Made by a program: the position numbers and the translations under genes. Positions 25,616-37,508 of a DNA stretch of 64,000 nucleotides are shown here, one piece after another (positions within the stretch are counted from its first letter, which is position 1; each line of letters opens with the position of its first letter). The stretch lies in contig BLZA01000007.1 of assembly GCA_013423385.1 (NCBI GenBank), positions 620,001 through 684,000 of the forward strand, in the 5' to 3' direction. The stretch comes from Naganishia liquefaciens (Eukaryota > Basidiomycota > Tremellomycetes > Filobasidiales > Filobasidiaceae). The notes beneath the pieces are model-generated. The model was not told the DNA's origin and made no database searches. It saw nothing but the letters and a program-made list of their open reading frames with translations.

Positions 25616-25906
25616 CTACAAATCCTTGATCAAATCCCTCAACCCAAACTTGATCCACTTGCGCTGCCCTTTCTTTCCGTTAAGCCTCACGCCATCCCTC
25701 ACGTCACTCTTGATCCCACTCCATCGCTGTCTATCATTCTGTGCCCAATTTTGAAGACGGAGATTCGGGGGTAACGTAGATGACTGAAGGAACGGAATGG
25801 GATCTGGTTTGGCTTCTGTCGGCGCGTTCGGTCCTCCGGGGACGTGACGAAGCGGAATAAGGCGAGCTGCCGGAATTGAGCGGATGGGTACTGGTCTGAT
25901 TGGCAT
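25616..25906 (-). CDS. Possible small basic protein, 96 aa
   Basis: One uninterrupted frame runs from ATG (MPIRPVPIRSIPAARL) to TAG. Its second half is rich in Trp, Lys and Arg (RLQNWAQNDRQRW, GQRKWIKFGLRDLIKDL), a composition rarely met in chance frames. The first half is Pro-rich. The basic head could be an organelle-import signal. Frame A on the same strand also opens with a hydrophobic segment (ATG at 26003), so an upstream exon is possible. No family is recognised. It is divergent from the sirtuin, with 277 bp between the starts. Confidence 0.4.
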   Translation of the reverse strand: MPIRPVPIRSIPAARLIPLRHVPGGPNAPTEAKPDPIPFLQSSTLPPNLRLQNWAQNDRQRWSGIKSDVRDGVRLNGKKGQRKWIKFGLRDLIKDL

Positions 25907-26183
25907 GGTGTCGTATCGTAAGGTTGCGCGAGCCACTATACAACAGCAGAAGCATAAGCATCAGGACGAACCCGATTTCTTGACGGGCAAGGGGGTCTTG
26001 CATGGCTTGCACGTGACTCAGAGGGAGGTATCACAGAGGTGCGCCCATGAATATGCATCATGGCGTAAACAAACGGAATAGCAGTGCTTGTCCAAAGCTG
26101 CGCAGGCCGTCCAGCAGAGACGACAAAGGACACAAGGTGTGGTCAGATCAAGGCTATTATCAATGGTTTGAAATCAGCCTGGG

Positions 26184-28779
26184 ATGACCACGACGCTTCC
26201 CTTACAACTTGCGAGGAGGCCGAAGGATCCGCCAATAGCGACTCCCGAAGCGCGTCAATCGGCGAACTCAACAACCACGACCACGAGCAAGTCCAAGAAG
26301 TCCCGAGCTCCGGCCGCATCAACGTCGAAGCGTAAATTGACGAAAGCAGCAGTCGAAGTGGTGGCGCCACCAGCATATGAGCAATTTGGTAACCTTCCTG
26401 CGAATCCGTCTTACCACCTCGCTCGGACTGCACATGCTATTCGCACTGCCCGGAACATTATCGTCATCTCCGGCGCAGGCGTCTCGACTCCTGCCATCCC
26501 AGACTTCAGGAGCTCACGTGGGCTTTTTCGGACGCTTGCGGATGACGCGGAGCGGAAGGGAATGTATGATGCTGAGCTTGAGGATAGGGTTACTGAGCGT
26601 AGTGCAGTCGCACCGACGGGAACACAGAGCGGCATGAAGAGTGGGAAGGAGCTATTCGATGTCAAGTGTTTGACTGTAAGTCATAGGGGCATCACTGCTG
26701 TATATAGTGCTACAACTGCTGCTTGTGCAGTCTCCGGACCTATTACCACACCATCATGCGCTTCTCAATCATCTCTCGCGCCTTACGCATCGCACTCCAC
26801 CAACACCGTTTCACCATTACCTCAAAACCCTGGATTCGCAAGGCCGCCTGCTGCGGTGCTATACGCAAAATATCGATGGCCTTGAAGGCAAGGCAGGACT
26901 GGATCTCAGGATTCCCGTGGAGGGAGACTTTCCGCGGCGAAAACGCGGCGGGATGAGCAGAGAAACGAGTCGAAAGGACGGCGTTTTATCGAAAGGGCCA
27001 GTCGCTTCCGCTGCTCCGATGGACACGACAATGCAAGCGATCTCTCTACCGATCAGCCGGCTGTTGAATGACGTTGACGAGTATCCGGGTTTCTTCGGTC
27101 GCCGTACGGGCGTTTCGAGAGATCTTGCAGAAGATGGATTCGATATCGATCAGGTTTACGCAGCAGAAAGCGATCCGTTCTGTCAGCTAAAACCCACGGC
27201 ATTCGTCGGTCCGCAGCCGGCATCCGTTCCGCGACATGATCGTGGGGAATCTGTCGCGAGGTCTTTCACGGGAACCACGGATACGAGCGCGACGAGCGTT
27301 TCAGGCAAGATCGAAACGGAGCAAGAGCGGCACGACACGCAGCAAGCGCAGACGTCAAGTAGGACCTCAACCGAGATTCCATTAATACAGAGTCAACCGG
27401 ATCCGGAACCTGAACCCAAGCTCCCTCGATGCGTGCCCCTACATGGCACTCTCACCTCGCTCGAATGCACCCGCTGTTCCTACTCGGAACCACTTTATTC
27501 CGCAATCCCTCTGCCCGGTGAGATGCTGCCATGTCCCTCGTGCGAGGACGAACAGGACGAACGTATCGAATCATCGCAACGTCCACGCTCTATTGGCTTT
27601 CTCCGTGCCTCTGTTTTACTGTATGGCGAGGAGCACAGACACGGTGATAGCATTGGGGCGGTTGTGGAGCGGGATCTGATAGGAAGATTGAAAGATGAGC
27701 GAATGGACCTATTGATTGTCGCGGGGACGACACTCCAAATCCCAGGTGTGAAGCGGATGATCAAGGAATTTGCCAAAGCCCTGCGGACTCAGGCAGTAAT
27801 CAAGAAGAAGGCGCCGCGGAAGAGTAACGCCACAAGAGGTGCGGAAGACAAGGACGCTCCAGCCGATTCTGATGAAATGGAGGACTTCCCTATCCGAACA
27901 ATTCTTCTCAACCGAGATCCTCCTGGCAAGGGAAAAGGCGGAGAATGGGCCAATACATTCGATGTCTGGGTTCAGGGCGATCTGCAAGAATTTGTTAGCG
28001 ATTGGGTGGTGGACGGACCTTCACCGGAAGAGATGAAGCCGTCGCCGCCGCCGCAAGCCAAAATCTTGTCGGTCGTTCCACAAAACACACAAAGAGTAGT
28101 TGAAGTGACCAAGGTTGAAGGAACCAAGATCAAGCTTTCCCTCGAAAAGACTGTGCCTGTGGCTCATCAATCAGCCCCAAACAAGCGAAAGCAGCCACCA
28201 TCACCTGACAAGTCCGTCAAGGCAAAGGCAACGTCACGTGCGAAAAATCAGAAAGTCTCATCGATTATTTCATTCCCCAGTCGCAAGCCGGGCTTCAAGT
28301 CAACTCCACGAAAGACCCAACTGTCGAAACCCCAGGCTGATCAGTTGAGCACAGAGTCAATCAGTGATAGCAGTGACGTCTGCGTCTTGATTCCTTATCC
28401 GCCCGTGGGTACCTCATCGGTTATCGCAAGTCCACCTAGTCGGAAACCGGGGAAAGTTCAGGCAAAGACGAGCGTGGCGCAAAAGAAGTCGGCGCAAGCG
28501 GCGGTATCATCTGCTCAGCCGCGCCCGTCCATGCAACGGGCGAATCCGACCGCGAGATCAGCGAGACTGCGTACCGCACCAACTCGGCGATCTATCCGAC
28601 AATCACAGGCTGTCCAATCCGTCACAACGCAATCTACGCTACCACCTGTCACTCCACGCAAACGGACTTTCAACTCCACATGCTCCTCACCATTGACGTC
28701 GGTGCCTTCTTCTGACGATGAAGCGGAGGAATGTTCATCTCAAGGGATGATAGATTTCGCGCTTGATGTCACGGCCTAG
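26184..28779 (+). CDS. Sirtuin deacetylase, HST3/HST4-like, with large internal insertion
   Basis: Sirtuins remove acetyl groups from lysines using NAD+. Fungal Hst3/Hst4 act on histone H3 K56 in the nucleus. Exons 26184-26675 and 26731-28779 sum to 2541 nt (846 aa). Visible marks are the NAD loop VISGAGVSTPAIPDFRSSRGLF, YTQNIDGLE (about residue 208), the catalytic His in PLHGTL (about 402), two CxxC pairs for zinc (CTRC, CPSC), and VAGTTLQIPGVKR. Between YTQNIDGLE and the catalytic His lie about 185 residues of Ser/Thr/Asp-rich insertion. The C-terminal 300 residues are basic and Ser/Pro-rich, ending in an acidic patch. A Lys-rich head (KSKKSRAPA) could be a nuclear signal. The Hst3/4 assignment is by motif style only. 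Confidence 0.9.
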
Positions 28780-29557
28780 GCGGCCGAAAAGCCAGTTCTA
28801 CTCTGTGTCATGGTCAATACCTTTTTTGATTTCGTTACTTTGTCATTCGTTATGCCCGAGGTCTGCGCTGTCAAGGCAGCTTCAAAGGTGCCGTTGTATT
28901 TTAGTCTTCTAGGCGACAAGGATCACATGCATTCCCAGGCGAGTGCAGACGTATTTGGCTGAAATGAGCACGAGCCACAAGCAATTTGTGTGAACGCGAG
29001 CGGACCGAAGCTGTCAAATAAGGATTTTCTGAGCTGACTCACAAAGGTGCACGACGACAGGTAGGAAGGCGATAGATCTCTCCTCTGTTACAGAAAGATT
29101 ACAGCCTTCTCGCAAACAATCATTCCCTCGAGCTGACGATGCCCCTTTTTTTCAATACTGTGGTCGCAAGCTGCTGGAATACGACTACAAATGCCCTGAA
29201 AATTTCTCCGCATGTATGAGGGGAGCAGAAGTCATAGTGAAAGGCGATGTCCAGCCTTGCAGGTATTACGCACATGTGAAGGTGACCATGACCTAGAGAG
29301 CCTGCCGGTCAGCCTTTGCTGAGTCACTGCTGCGAATCACCTAGAGCAATGGAGACCTTGGAGCGCCTTAAGCTATTCTCGCTGCAGGACCCGGCCAGTT
29401 GAGGTGACAAGCATCGTATCGCCATAGTCAACCACAGCCAAGCGGTCTAGCCACAGCGCGATGAGTCGTCAAATATATGATTTCGGTTGCGAGACCTGGT
29501 GATACAGATATACAATAGGAGGAAAATGTCTTGATACAGGCACACGCTGTGAAACCA
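28780..29557. other. Intergenic region between convergent genes
   Basis: This 0.78-kb gap lies between the 3' ends of the sirtuin and the CBS-PB1 gene. It should hold two 3' untranslated regions and terminators. No coding frame or RNA gene is seen. Confidence 0.5.
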
Positions 29558-31905
29558 CTACTTGCTAGATCGAGAGGCGATAAACACACCGATGATCGCG
29601 ATACCAAGGAAGCCCATACTGGCGGGTAACAAGAGGTCTCGAGGGATACCCATGACCTTCTCCTCGGCTGGGAGGTCGACCACGTTGCGCGCATGTACCT
29701 TCTCGCTCTGCCCAAAAGTGGGCACTTCAGCAGGATCGGCCGTCTTGTCTTCCAGAGCCTTTTCCTCCTTGTCAGCAGGCGCTTCGACGGCATCCTTCAA
29801 GGCTTCGACGGCCTTCTCGCCACCCAGGTCTCGGGCGGCTTCTTCCCAAACTTTGTCTCCCTGGATTACCAAGACTGCTCGAACCAGCTTTTGCGATCGC
29901 GCAACTCTGACGGCATCTGCGACATCATCGTCAGAAGTAATGGTAACAAGATCTCCGTCGTCATCGGTGTAGGACATGGTGAAAACGGCAGGATCGGGAA
30001 GGTGGACTGTCTGTCCCTCTGCAGCCTGTTCGCCGTTGAAGAAAGGATCGGTGGATAGCTTGCCGTAGACGATATCCCTCAGGTTTTCGACGTTGTCATT
30101 GCGGGCTCCGAATCGATGTGTCCTGCCGCTTGGAGTTCGAAACTTGAAGAAGAATGTACCGTCATCGACTTCCGGCGCCGGAGCGATCGAGGAAGCGGCG
30201 CCAACCAATTTGCCAATCTCAGAGACACCGTCGTCCGCCATTGATGCCGAGTCGCCCGGCTGAACTTCGGAATGAGGCGATTGAACATCTCGCAAGTGTC
30301 GCGGAATGTTGGGAGTCGCTGGAGTATCTTGATATTGAGCTGACACCATGGAGCCGGTCTCATCGTCTGGTCCGCCAGCCTGGCCGAGATCACTGAAGAA
30401 TTTGCCCCACAATGGTCCTCCAGAGTCACTGCCGTTGCCACTGCCTTCAGCGATAGATTCAATCTACATTGGGGAGAATACCGTCAGCGATCTTTGGGAT
30501 GGATCTGTGCTGGCTCTGAGTCATAGCGCACCTGCTCCAGCGTCGCATACGTCAATTTCAGCACATCCACAATACCGACCAATCGACCGTCGCTTTCGAC
30601 GACCGGCAAATTCAGATAATGACCGGCTAAGAGCTGGCTTTGAGCGCAAATTCGACACTCAATGCCATTTCAATGACTTACCGTACATCTTCTTCAATGC
30701 CTCCTGCACGCTCATCGTTGGCGGTGCGGTATCCGGGTGAGGAGTCATGACTCTGACGACACTGCAGCGTGACGAGTCCAAGCCAGCTGCAATGACTCGC
30801 AGAACGATATCTTTGCTGGTAAAGATGCCCGCAATCTTGTTGACTGACCCTGCGCCGCTGACTCCCGATACGTTCGATGCCGTAGCAGAGACTGTTGGTG
30901 ATTCCATCACGCACACGGCGGTCGTTCGTCGATCCCTCATGATCCGCGCGGCTTCCTTGACAGTCGTCCTCGCGGTCACCGTGGCCGGAGCAAGACGGGT
31001 GTTGAGGACCGTTGTCAGATCAGGGAGCGCCATCTTTTCTTGCAAGGCTTGAGCGTATGCCATCATGGCCGCCGCTTGAGGGTTCGCCGCCATGGCGCCG
31101 CCCAATTCGGACTGTACTCCAGCAAGGGCAGCATGCAGTTGAGCGGAAGCGGTTGACGATCGCTCCACCTTGGCGAGAGCCTCGTGGAACACCTTGGTGA
31201 TGTCGAGAAGACCGACAACGTCTCCATCTTCGTTACAGACGGGCTAAAGGGATGACTCATCGGCGGCAATTTCATCGAAGTAGAACACGGTAGCTTACCA
31301 GATGCCTGAAATGCTTCTCAACCATCAATTGCAGTGCCTGAGTAGCGCTCGTAGTATCCCGTGTAACCATGGGGTTCTTGGTCATGATATGGCTGACCGG
31401 AGTCGTACGGGGATCAAGGCCCTCGGCGGTCACCTGTAAAGCGGATCAGGAAGATCCGTAAGGGCAACGGCATGCCTGGTTTCACTCACCCTGAACGCCA
31501 AATCTTTGGCAGTAAAGATACCGCTCAGCCCCTCATCGTCGTCCACAACCAGCACACAGTCTGTGCGCTTGGCCGCGCAAAGTTGACTGGCGTCGGCAAC
31601 GCTCATGCTCTCTGGCACAGTCAATGCCGGCGATGGCTTTAATCCCGCGACGGTGCCCTTCTGCGCGGCGCGCTTGCTGGAGCGGCCGGAAGTCGGGGCA
31701 GATTGCTGTGACTGGAAGTAGGACTGACCGCCCGAGCTTGCCGGGGTTGGGGTGCCCCTCTTGCGGGACAATTCCGATTCGATCTTTCGGCGGAGGGTCT
31801 GGGAAGGCCGTCTCAGCCACGGATAAAGGACTGCGTCAAGGGACTCACCTCATCTCTCTTGCTTTGCTTCTTTCGAGTATCCGAAGCAGGACTGGCAGTG
31901 CTCAT
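29558..31905 (-). CDS. CBS-pair and PB1 domain protein with C-terminal membrane anchor
   Basis: Exons 31905-31849, 31798-31490, 31433-31299, 31243-30682, 30626-30532 and 30463-29558 sum to 2064 nt (687 aa). Four CBS motifs can be read: VADASQLCAAKRTDCVLVVDDD, ATQALQLMVEKHFRHLPV, KEAARIMRDRRTTAVCVM and VQEALKKMYAGHYLNLPVV, each followed by a G-I-F-T/G-I-V-D type strand. A PB1 domain starts near residue 487 (TFFFKFRTPSGRTHRF, with an acidic YTDDDGDLVTITSDDD block). The tail ASMGFLGIAIIGVFIASRSSK looks like a single membrane anchor. CBS pairs bind adenosyl ligands and PB1 domains pair with other PB1 proteins. S. pombe Mug70 has the same CBS-PB1 order. The role is unknown. It shares a 1-kb upstream region with SSK1. 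Confidence 0.88.
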
Positions 31906-32909
31906 GTTGTATCAGGGTCGTAAGGAAGGGATCAGGTAGACCGGGGGGAAATGGAGCCAGAGAAGGGATCAACGGCGACGAGGTGTTTAGAATGGTTGAA
32001 TGATCTTCTCTGTTCGCTTCTCGTTCAGGCGCGCGGTTGGGGGCGCACCGAGTGGAATAGGGGCGCGTCGTGCGGTGACCTCATCATCACATCCAATGGA
32101 CCGACGAACCGTACCGTGATTGGTGGTCGAATCAGCAGGTTGCATCGACGAAACCGACATGGCGTTCTGCATCTCATGGTCACGTTTGCTTGAACCACAG
32201 TCGATGGAAACCTGACGATTACAGATCTGCCGGAGCAAGTGGACTTGCGTAGTTCGCAATACCGCGCGAAATACCGCGGCAAATGAATAGCAAATCTTAT
32301 GGTCTGAATATGTTCTCGAGCAGAGTCGAGCAATTAATGCGGCCAGAGCTCGCTCACGGCAGGTCTAAGAGGCATTCCCGCGTTAGCATGGGCTCGACTC
32401 GGCTTGGAAGACCTGTTGTGACGAGATTTCTTTCCCATGGGGTTTTTCCATGCGGCACGACTTTTCTCCATTCAATCTCTGGTGGACTATATGTGCAGGC
32501 ATGTCGATTGCGACCCGATCCCTATGGGAAACTCCGACAGGCCTCGAAGTTTCCGCCTCGCCCAAAAAAGATCAAATATAGGTCATGACTCTTATGAGAT
32601 TCACTATAAGGCAGGAAGAGCTTTGGCCCAAAGGCGAGAGCCGAAATGACGTGTCCCCCCGTGCGCGCTGTACCTGACTGCACCACTGCACTGTACGTTC
32701 CGGGGCGTGATTCACCGTGCCAAGTCTCGCAATGCCGGAGAGAGCGTGCTGCGTTACTTGTCCGGAAATTCACTCCGTATCCCCCTTCATCGCCCTGTGC
32801 CCCGCTCACCAGTACTCGCAGGTCGTCGCCTCTGCGTCTCTGTCGGCCTCGCTCAAGGCTTGCAGCAGACACCAGGGCCACGCCGCCCCACCGCCCCATA
32901 TTCCGAATC
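31906..32909. other. Shared upstream region of the CBS-PB1 gene and SSK1
   Basis: About 1 kb separates these two divergent start codons. No convincing frame is present, although a frame with the same phase as SSK1 runs back to 32646. It may hold a long SSK1 5' leader. No repeats or RNA genes are seen. Confidence 0.5.
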
Positions 32910-35900
32910 ATGTCCGAACCACCGGCGACCCCGCACGCGGCGCCGCCGATGTCGCCGAAACGACCCGGCCCGCTTCCCACCTCATCCCTCTCTGATATCG
33001 GCTCAGAGATCGCACCAGACTATAATCCTTTGCCGTCGCGCACCGAGCCGCCCGGCGATATGACAATCGACCCAGACACAACGCAGCGGAATCGGTATCC
33101 ACCTTTGGGATCCGCGGCGGAACAAAGCCCTTTGAATACGCCCGAGACGGGTCTGGAGATGTCGATGGGGTATCGTGCCGAGGCGAGAGACCGTGAGAGG
33201 CAAGACACGTCCTCGCTTAGTGGACTGGAAAAGCTCGGGGCACTGCGGATCGCGGATGATGGTCAGGATCAGCCGTACGCATCGAAAGGAGGCAGCAAAT
33301 CCCGATTCGCCTTTGATCTTGAGCCGCCGATGGAGGTGGGAGTCATCTCTATGAGTTGACGGCTGCAATACTGACCGCTCCTTCATCAGGTCGGATCGCC
33401 CGCGGGCTCAGAGTCCGATCAAGCTCCACGATGGTCGCAGGCATTGAACAAGGCTCAGGCTCAGTCGCGCTCCGAGCGGTCCTCCTTTTCCGGTTATAAA
33501 ATGGGTACAGCCGAGTCCTCCAACGTGCCTTCTGAGAGGACATCTATGGATTCGAATGATGCCGTCGTCTCCCCGCGCGGCGTCGGTACGCCCGATAACT
33601 CAGCGGGGAACGGTGCGAGCGAGCGAGAGTCACAGGCACAGCAGCACGACGAAGGAAGTGCGGAGGCATCTGGGGATGGAGAGGACGCTCACGAGGCATC
33701 TGACGAAGAAGACGTTGTGCCGCCCATTTTTCATCGGTCGTATTCGAGTCCCCTACCGGCGCGCGTCAAGTCTTTTCAAAAACCCTCGAGGCTCTCCAGT
33801 AGTCCATTGACGGCGACGCCACCGTTGCTATCGCATCATGCATCGCAGCAGTCAGTATCATCGACCGATGTGATCACGCCGACGGCCTTGCAGACTCTCT
33901 CGGCAGAACTGTCAGACTCGCTTCAATCCGCTATTCAGACGCTGCTGCATCTGTCACCTCCACATCTGCTGGATAATGCGAAAGAACAATACTCGGGATG
34001 TACCGTTCAGCTGCCGACGACGAGTCTCAGCGCCTTGTTAACCGCCATGAAGGGACTCAACTATCTATCCGCCAACGTCGCTTCGCTCTGCCAGGATGCT
34101 CAAGCACTCCAACTTCAAGAATCGCTCGTCCCCGCGTCAAGCTCAAATCACCCAACGGTCACCGTCAATGGCGAAGAGCGGCGCCCAACGCGATCCGATA
34201 CGGGCATCACGGGTATTCTCGATAGCGCCCGCTCTGCCGAGGACTTCGATATCGGTGAATTGCTGCAGTCGACGGCGGATCTCTTAAGCGGACAGGCGGC
34301 ACAGGCTGGGGTGGAGTTGGTGTTGTTCCATGGGGATGTCGGTGTCAAGCACGTCAGCGTTCACGGTGATGGCGAGGGTTTGGGATACGCCCTGAGCTAT
34401 GTAAGTGCGTTGGATACTAAGCAGGGTCCGTCAGCTCATGCGCTCTTGCCGTAGGTTCTGCGCCAAATCATCAACGTCTGCGAGCCAGGCGATACTCTGG
34501 AATTCGGGCTACAGCTCGTTCCGCAATCGCCTTCGTTGACGCCACGTATCAATCAGCCACTCACCGCCGCCGAGCTCGAGGAAAGCACAACATCCATGAT
34601 GGAGTCCGATACGGCTGCCGAGCCAGGCATGACGCTGCAGACGAACAAGATTTCCGGGAATGGCCCGTTACTGTGCACGTTTGACATCGTTCACAACTGC
34701 GCCAATGCAGGCAGTCGCAGGACGTCGACCGTGACTACACCCAAAGCCGGTGCTCCATTGCAAATAAGTCCAGCGGGAAATGACCGCAAAACGCCAGATG
34801 TCGACAGTCTGCTGTGCCGAAGAATCCTCCGACACGTCAATGCCACTTTGCGGACGAGAGATCTTCCGGAAGATTCATCCTACTTCGTCACAAACGCTCC
34901 CGGCAAGCCCCGCGGAAAGACGTACGAGCTTTCGGTATTGCTTGCACGCGGGGACCCCATTGCGGAGCAGACATCCTTGTCGGCAGAGGAACAAGCGGAG
35001 CGTCAGCCTTTCCCGCAGCTGCGCCTCGCAAGCGAGCCGACCCTCGATGAGCTGTCAAGGTTCACGGAAACATTGCGCGGGAAACGCGTCGAGGTTCATG
35101 CAAGCCTACGGAGCGTGTTTGCACGCCATTTGTCGAGCTACCTTGCAGCATGGGGCATGGAGATCTCGCATTTCCCCATCGAAGAGGAGAGTATCGAGGC
35201 TCCGGCCAAGTCGGCAGGTTGGAGGCAAGAGATGAACGCTTCAGCGGTCACGCCTACCGGAATCACAGGCGGGGTCACTGGCGTACTCGACACAGTCGCT
35301 ACTGACAATCTGGGTGTCGGTTCCATCACAGGCGAGAGGTTCATTATCATCGACGACGATGTCTCGGTCCTGAAAAAGCAACTCTTGCAGCTTCGAGCCG
35401 AGACGCCATTGACAACCGCACGCACGCGGAACACCAAGCGGCCTACGCTATCCGCTCGAACAAAGTCGAGTCCGCAAGTCCGTCAACTTGGTCACGACCT
35501 GAACTTGGGACGTCTTCCTGGAGGTCGAGGCGGCGCAAATACGGTCATCATTCATTTCACCAGTCTCGCCAAGTACAATCACGTTCGTGACGTGGTTAGC
35601 AGCGTTCTGGCGATTTCTCCGGGTTCTTATTTCCAACCCGAAGTGATGGTCATTCCAAAACCGGTTGGACCCCGACGATTCCTGACGGCACTACATACTG
35701 CCGTCAACCGGCCCATCGTCGATCCCTATTTCACTCCAATTGCAACATCGCCTCGATCTCCCAGCGGATACTTTACCCCTCAGCATGCCGGAGCACAGAC
35801 ACCGTTCGAGTCATCGAATCTAGGACCGCCCTCGATGATGAGCCCCGGAGTAGAACTCGGGCCAAGCCGCAGCAGCGGACCTTGGCCGAATGTCGAAGGA

Positions 35901-37442
35901 CTGCCAGGCGCAGGATCAACCATCGCACAGTCGATCGCTAACACTCCCGGCATTGTGTCGACCCCTGCATCGGAATACTTTCAAGAGAGATCGGCATCGA
36001 CACAAGGCGATGCCAATTCGAGGGCATCCGGTCTCGTCTTGTCAAGCCCCGATGGAAGAGCTTATGGCATGTACTTTGAACCGCAGATCAGGCTGGAAGG
36101 CAGTCGACGCAATTCCATGGGTAACAAGAACGATAAGCGTCGGACACCACTCAGTAGATCCGTCTCCGCCGCGTCAGTATTCGAAGGAGGCACGGGTAGT
36201 GCTCCAGGGAACGGCGGATCACCTCGACGCACTTCTGCCTTTTCTACCGGGAGCGGCGACGGTGATAGCCGAAGACTCTCCTCTTTGCAGACGGTGGAGG
36301 AGGACGACCAAAATAGCACCGAAGGGGACATGCCATCACGCTCGGTGCGTCCTGGATCTATTCGCAAAAAAACCCTCACAAGGCCTCAGGAGCCAAATGG
36401 CCGGGATCGCGCTGGCTCTGGCTCTGGGTCCTCACGGCCTCGGGCATCCAGCAATGCCGCAACAACCAGTCAGACTGCCACACAGGAAGCGGCAGCCTCC
36501 AACGCTGCGGTCGATGCGTCGAAGGGCGATGCCGTTCTAGGTAAGAAGAAGGACGTCGCCAACAAGCGGAAGCTCGGACTGGGCAAGAAAGCCGCAGGGA
36601 AGGGCAAGGAGACGATGGTGGTTCCGCCAATCAATGTCTTGATTGTCGAGGATAATCCAATCAACCAGAACATCTTGTCTACATATCTGCGGAAAAAGAA
36701 GATCAAGCATCAGTCCGCCTTTGATGGCAGAGAAGCAGTAGAGAAATGGCGGACAGGAAACTTCCACATTATTCTAGTAGGTCGGAAGAGCTGGGCATCG
36801 CGAGACCCCACTTGATCCTTTTTCCCCAGATGGATATCCAATTGCCAGTGATGAACGGTCTCGATGCGACAAAGCACATTCGCGATATGGAGAGGTCGAA
36901 CAACGTTGGCCTATTCCCATCGACACCCAATGCGGAAACCCGGAACACGCTCAGTCCCGCTATGGAAATGGCTCCAGGAACCCCCATGCGGTCATCAGTA
37001 ATCATTGTTGCATTGACCGCCTCAAGTTTGATGCAGGATCGTGTGGAAGCATTGGCAGCGGGCTGTAACGATTTCTTAACAAAGCCAGTGTCTTTGAAAT
37101 GGTTGGAGAGCAAGATTATCGAGTGGGGTTGCATGCAGGCGAGTCCAATAGAGTGATGGCCGGGTCGCACGCCATGCTGACTCACATACTTAGGCTCTTA
37201 TCGACTTCGAAGGCTGGCGACGTTGGCGAATTGCTGATCAGCCAGAGCAGAAAGCAGCAGAAAACACTAGGCTCGCCGTGCAGAACAGCGGCGCCGCTAA
37301 TGCCAAGAATATCGCCAACCGCCTCAAAATCGTTCCAAAACCGAGATCAAATACTACCAGCAGTGATGAGCGAGAGGGAACGCAGCCGGCAACACTGCCG
37401 GCAACGCAGCAGGATTCGGAATCCAAAGCTGCCACGGACTAG
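32910..37442 (+). CDS. SSK1: Response regulator of the HOG osmotic-stress pathway
   Basis: Ssk1 receives phosphate from Ypd1. When unphosphorylated it activates the Ssk2-type MAPKKK upstream of Hog1. Exons 32910-33335, 33390-34400, 34455-36776, 36830-37138 and 37194-37442 sum to 4317 nt (1438 aa). The receiver domain near residue 1206 shows NVLIVEDNPINQN with the acidic pair, MDIQLPVMNG with the phospho-acceptor Asp (about 1255), ALTASS, and TKPVSLKWL with the conserved Lys. The long N-terminal part is disordered and Ser-rich but contains a histidine-kinase-like remnant around VLRQIINVCEPGD, as in basidiomycete Ssk1. The fourth intron (37139-37193) starts GCGAGT, needed to join WGCMQ to ALIDFEGWRRW. 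The gene converges on the karyopherin gene, 66 bp apart. Confidence 0.93.
37139..37193 (+). other. GC-AG intron in SSK1
   Basis: This 55-nt intron starts GCGAGT after atgcag and ends in acttag. Splicing gives GCMQALIDFEGW, as expected for Ssk1. A GT donor in the same exon end would shift the frame. Confidence 0.75.
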
Positions 37443-37508
37443 TGGGAGAGATCCTCTAGTGCAGGACAATGGATATATGATGCAGCAGGTTGTGTCAGAT
37501 ACGCAATC

